Assembly: GCF_001613385.1 (NCBI RefSeq) | Contig: NZ_BDCG01000022.1 | Location: 209,047-273,046 of the forward strand | Length of the DNA: 64,000 bases | Origin: Nocardia flavorosea NBRC 108225 | Lineage (GTDB): Bacteria; Actinomycetota; Actinomycetes; Mycobacteriales; Mycobacteriaceae | Reading direction: 5' to 3' | In this document: piece by piece, positions 61,057 to 64,000 of the stretch | Position numbering within the stretch: the first letter of the stretch is position 1 | Layout: the number at the start of each line of letters is the position of its first letter | The notes under the pieces: generated by a model | The model's input: only the letters and a program-made list of their open reading frames with translations | Databases searched by the model: none | What the model was told of the DNA's origin: nothing | Position numbers and translations under genes: made by a program

Positions 61057-62282
61057 CAGCGCTCCAAAATCAGAATGGACGCAACAGCTTCTTCGAATCC
61101 GATGAAACCGCCGCCGTTCTCGACCAGTCCGCGGCTCGCGCCCTCGACCTGCCGAGTTTCGGCCTCACCTCTGAGCTGAGTAACGATCTCATGGACTTGA
61201 CCTAAGCCGGTCGCTGCTATGGGATGGCCTTTGCACTCCAGTCCGCCGGAAGGGTTCACCGGAATACGTCCCCCGATCGCGGTGTCGCCGCTACGTGCCA
61301 ACTCCGCACCCATACCGAAGTCGCACAGTCCCAGATTCTCACACTGCCAGATTTCGGCAAAGGACGTCGCATCATGCACTTCCGCGACATCGATATCGTG
61401 CGGGCCGATCCCCGCTTCATCATAGGCGCGGCGTGCTGTACGGGACACGAGATGATTTGTGAAGTCATCTACGTTTCGATCCGTCCCCGTCCCGAGTGCG
61501 GAGGCAGCGATACGTACAGCGCGGCCGCGGGAGAACCGGTTCAGCGATTCTTCTCGGCACACGATGGCTGCAGCGGCGCCGTCGGCCAGAGGAGCACACA
61601 TGGGGACAGTCAGTGGCCAGGTGACCATACGCGAGGCAAGGACCTCGGCGGCCGTCATCGGGCTCCGGAACTGAGCCCCCGGGTTCCCTGCGGCGTGTGT
61701 GCGATTCTTCTCCGTGACAACCGCCAGATCGTAGGTTGTGGTACCGAACCGCGCCATGTGGTCCTTGATGAGCGCAGCGTAAACATCCATGAAAAGGCTT
61801 TTGCCATTGAGGTCGTGATACTGGGTCGGAACTTTCACACTCGTGCCGAGAGTCCGTAGCCGCGCCATCGTGACCTCAGCGGCAGTCACATCCCAGCCAC
61901 CTGCGAATATCTCGAAGCTGCGAGAGCGATCCGGATCGGACATCTTCTCGACGCCTACGGCAAGCGCAACATCGGCCATTCCTGCCCTGACCGCCGCTAT
62001 CGCAGAGGTCAGGGCGGTCGAACCGCCGGCACATGCATTCTCCACATTTGTCACCGGCACCCCCTGGATACCCATGGCCCGCAAGGCGACCTGTCCTCGC
62101 ACCGCGTGTTGCCCCTCCAAGACTCCTTGACCACTGTTCGCGAAGAACACAGAGTCGATAGCTCCTGGACTCACGCCTGCATCTGAGCACGCTGCTGTGA
62201 TCGCTGCCGCGGTCAGGCCCTTGACTGTTGATGCGACGTCGTAGCGAAATGGCGTCATACCGACGCCCACAATGAAACTCAT
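61056..62282 (-). CDS. Thiolase-family protein (SCP2/lipid-transfer type)
   Basis: A 408-residue thiolase of the SCPx/lipid-transfer-protein branch used in steroid or branched-chain side-chain degradation. The nucleophile is C84 in ENACAGGSTA. The EVHDATSF block supplies a His typical of this branch, and GGLECKGHPIAATG near the C-terminus holds the second His. It starts within the last 4 bases of the SDR gene (ATGA) and ends on the first base of the ligase gene. A thiolase next to a ligase and two SDRs suggests a beta-oxidation-like or ring/side-chain pathway. Confidence 0.9.
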   Translation of the reverse strand: MSFIVGVGMTPFRYDVASTVKGLTAAAITAACSDAGVSPGAIDSVFFANSGQGVLEGQHAVRGQVALRAMGIQGVPVTNVENACAGGSTALTSAIAAVRAGMADVALAVGVEKMSDPDRSRSFEIFAGGWDVTAAEVTMARLRTLGTSVKVPTQYHDLNGKSLFMDVYAALIKDHMARFGTTTYDLAVVTEKNRTHAAGNPGAQFRSPMTAAEVLASRMVTWPLTVPMCAPLADGAAAAIVCREESLNRFSRGRAVRIAASALGTGTDRNVDDFTNHLVSRTARRAYDEAGIGPHDIDVAEVHDATSFAEIWQCENLGLCDFGMGAELARSGDTAIGGRIPVNPSGGLECKGHPIAATGLGQVHEIVTQLRGEAETRQVEGASRGLVENGGGFIGFEEAVASILILER

Positions 62283-63133
62283 GGAATCGATGACGTCTGT
62301 ATGGGCGAGGCCGATGGCACAGATGTCAAACCGCCATCAACCATGATGGTTTCACCCGTTATGTACGAACTCTGGGTGGACAGCAAAAAGATCACCGTGG
62401 CGGCAACTTCGGCAGCCGTTCCCGGTCGTCCGAGGGGTAACGGCACCTCATTGGGGGCGGTGCCGTGTGCATCGAAAGCGAAACGCCCCAGTGGGGTGTC
62501 GATGACGCCGGGCGCGACGGCGTTGGCCCTGATCCCGAGAGGTGATCCTTCCCAGGCAACTTGACGAAGCAAACCGGTGAGTCCAGCCTTGGAAGCGTCG
62601 TATGCCGGGAAAAACGAACCCGCCGCTACTGCAGCCGTCGACGATATGAAAACCAGGCTGCCGCCGCGAGGCAGGATACCGAGTGCTGCTTTGGCGGTGA
62701 GAAAATGCGCGCGGAGGTTGACTTCGAGCGTCTCATCCCACTGTTCGACGCTTGTTCTCGCCAGTCCGAATCCCGCACCGATCCCGACATTCACGACTAT
62801 TCCGTCGATGCCCCCCAGAGTCTCGGCTGCTTGGTCGAGTACTTTCGCGGGTGCATCGGGGGAGCGCAGATCCGCCGTCAACGCAATAGCCGTTCCGCCG
62901 TACCCCTCAACTGTCCGGGCTGTTCCTCGTGCTGCCTCTTCTCTGACATCCACGCAGGCAACGGTTGCTCCGGCCTGGGCGGCCCCGATCGAGATCGCCC
63001 GGCCGTTGCCGACTGGGGCATCCGCATCCGCCGATGGCCTGGTGCCGGCCCCGAGGACAATGACTCTTCTTCCGGACAGTTGCGGCCCGTATGGCCACTC
63101 CCCATATGCGGGGCCAGTTGAGAGGGCATTCAT
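62279..63133 (-). CDS. Short-chain dehydrogenase/reductase with extended cofactor loop
   Basis: A 284-residue SDR with the catalytic set S164/S165, Y178 and K182 (FFPAYDASKAGL). Its glycine motif is split by an insertion: GAGTRPSADADAPVGNGRAIS (28-48), a loop seen in one SDR subgroup. The C-terminal TGETIMVDGG is normal. It is the first gene of the operon. Two TetR-type palindromes lie upstream, between its start and the TetR gene. It probably acts as a 3-hydroxyacyl-CoA or alcohol dehydrogenase in the pathway. Confidence 0.9.
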   Translation of the reverse strand: MNALSTGPAYGEWPYGPQLSGRRVIVLGAGTRPSADADAPVGNGRAISIGAAQAGATVACVDVREEAARGTARTVEGYGGTAIALTADLRSPDAPAKVLDQAAETLGGIDGIVVNVGIGAGFGLARTSVEQWDETLEVNLRAHFLTAKAALGILPRGGSLVFISSTAAVAAGSFFPAYDASKAGLTGLLRQVAWEGSPLGIRANAVAPGVIDTPLGRFAFDAHGTAPNEVPLPLGRPGTAAEVAATVIFLLSTQSSYITGETIMVDGGLTSVPSASPIQTSSIP

Positions 63134-63162
63134 GATGCCTCCATTTCGTTGAGGCGATGTGA

Positions 63163-63177
63163 ACTGTACGGTACAGT
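63163..63177. promoter_or_regulatory. TetR-type operator O1
   Basis: ACTGTAC-G-GTACAGT is a perfect 7+1+7 palindrome, 30 bp upstream of the first operon gene. Its half-site is identical to that of O2, 31 bp away centre to centre (about three helical turns). Confidence 0.85.
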
Positions 63178-63192
63178 ACTAGTAGTAGGTCG

Positions 63193-63209
63193 AACTGTAC
63201 CGTACAGTT
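63193..63209. promoter_or_regulatory. TetR-type operator O2
   Basis: AACTGTAC-C-GTACAGTT is a perfect 8+1+8 palindrome ending 6 bp before the TetR start codon. Bound here, the regulator would block its own gene. Confidence 0.85.
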
Positions 63210-63215
63210 TTTTAT

Positions 63216-63875
63216 GTGTCCAGAGAACTGTCACCCAGAACCCGATCCGCGGGCAACGCTCGGACGGAACGAGCCCGCCGAGCAGCCCTCGACGCCACCC
63301 TCGACATAGTCGCGGAGGTTGGCTTTCGTGGACTCACGACGGACGCCGTCGCTTCCCGTGCGAGTATCAGCAAGGCAACCATGTATCGACTCTGGCGTTC
63401 GAAGGAACACTTGGCCGTCGATGCGATCGCAGAACTGGTCAGCGAGATTCGCATACCCGACACAGGCGACTTCGGAGATGATCTGTACGAACTCTTACGC
63501 GAAGCTGTCCACCTCTACTCGGATTCTCGCCCGGCGCGACTCATCCCTGAGATCGTCTCCGAGATGGCTCGGCACGAGGAACTCGCTGTCAGCTTCCGCG
63601 ATGGCTGGTTACGACAGCGCCGCTCGGCCCTCACGCAGGTACTGACCCGTGCGCGAGAACGTGGTGAACTACGCAACGACTTGGATACCGAGGTTTGCCT
63701 CGATTTGATCGGAGGCGTGATCTACTATCGCTTTTTGATCACCGGCGGGGTATTGGACGATCAGTTCGCCAAGTGTGCAAGCCAGGCCCTCCTTGGAGGG
63801 CTTGCCTCTCCCGCCCTCCAAATGACTGCCGAATCAGACGGTGTGGCATCTCGGCTGGGCGAAGCTCAGCAGTAA
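63216..63875 (+). CDS. TetR-family transcriptional regulator
   Basis: A 219-residue regulator. The N-terminal TetR helix-turn-helix (about 20-66) reads ALDATLDIVAEVGFRGLTTDAVASRASISKATMYRLW, and a ligand-binding helical domain follows with the C-terminal-type TetR_C region. The GTG start lies only 6 bases after operator O2, leaving no room for a ribosome site, so translation may be leaderless. It is divergent from the five-gene catabolic operon and, with two shared palindromes between them, is its probable repressor. A CoA ester or acid of the pathway is the likely inducer. The 125 bp after it show no gene. Confidence 0.92.
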   Translation: MSRELSPRTRSAGNARTERARRAALDATLDIVAEVGFRGLTTDAVASRASISKATMYRLWRSKEHLAVDAIAELVSEIRIPDTGDFGDDLYELLREAVHLYSDSRPARLIPEIVSEMARHEELAVSFRDGWLRQRRSALTQVLTRARERGELRNDLDTEVCLDLIGGVIYYRFLITGGVLDDQFAKCASQALLGGLASPALQMTAESDGVASRLGEAQQ

Positions 63876-64000
63876 CCGTCTCAGCAATAACTTATCGTCA
63901 TGTCGGTCCGATCAGCGGCAGAATAAGGTATTTCTGGGTAGGTCGATGAAGCGGTCCGATACTCGGAATGCGTGCTCGCCCGGTCCAACTCGGTGACCTG

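Noticed and set aside
1..64000. CRISPR array or replication origin
   Set aside because: No regularly spaced direct repeats, no cas genes, no DnaA-box cluster or dnaA/dnaN neighbours were seen.

Overview
The window looks like chromosomal DNA from a high-GC actinobacterium of the Mycobacteriales, most likely Nocardia or a close relative. Supporting signs are strong G/C bias at third codon positions, WXG100, PE, PPE and EspG genes, EspA/EspC-like genes, YbaB-like accessory genes and a giant toxin with a CpnT-like N-terminus. This is inferred from gene content; no 16S rRNA is present.

Region 1 (1-15.7 kb) is a carbohydrate/sugar-acid catabolic locus. It holds a partial FAD-linked oxidase, a GH2 beta-glucuronidase, a D-2-hydroxyacid dehydrogenase, a Dpp/Opp-type ABC importer (binding lipoprotein, permease, fused permease-ATPase, second ATPase), a tartronate-semialdehyde-reductase-like enzyme, a LacI regulator, an alpha/beta hydrolase and a GHL6-type putative glycosidase. 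Four near-identical 16-bp sites with an RTTGCCA half lie in its three divergent promoter regions and probably define one LacI regulon for uptake and breakdown of a glycoside.

Region 2 (15.8-19.6 kb) holds a MarR regulator, a beta-propeller lipoprotein and then decayed DNA: an IS5-family transposase relic, a tRNA 3'-end-like scrap and an IS3-family OrfA relic.

Region 3 (19.9-51.0 kb) is a type VII (ESX) substrate and polymorphic-toxin island without ESX core machinery. It runs from a secreted WXG-like protein and its EspG chaperone through EspC/EspA-like and WXG100 genes, an immunity-like gene and a YbaB-like gene to one open frame of 7,028 residues (27776-48862). That frame carries a CpnT-like N-domain, a Pro/Ala/Gly linker, coiled coils, a degenerate and an intact PP2C phosphatase, a degenerate nucleotidyltransferase/HD region, a papain-like domain, a DUF1023-like domain, two FHA domains, a Nudix domain, a papain-fold glutamine-deamidase-like domain and a C-terminal alpha/beta hydrolase. 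A repeated FASG...NALN linker separates the distal modules. An apparent immunity gene lies out of frame inside it (46740-47288), so the giant reading frame passes through the immunity gene into another module. An M20 amidohydrolase with an in-frame stop and a duplicated lid domain follows, then an IS3 OrfB relic.

Region 4 (51.1-57.8 kb) has a MarR/hydrolase pair with a 34-bp perfect palindrome, a second orphan ESX cluster on the minus strand (EspG, PPE, PE, two YbaB-like proteins, a small ORF), a membrane protein and a GlxA-type regulator.

Region 5 (57.8-64.0 kb) is a tight five-gene minus-strand operon (SDR, thiolase, acyl-CoA ligase, SDR, alpha/beta hydrolase) divergent from a TetR gene. 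Two perfect TetR-type palindromes lie between them, suggesting a repressed CoA-dependent catabolic pathway.
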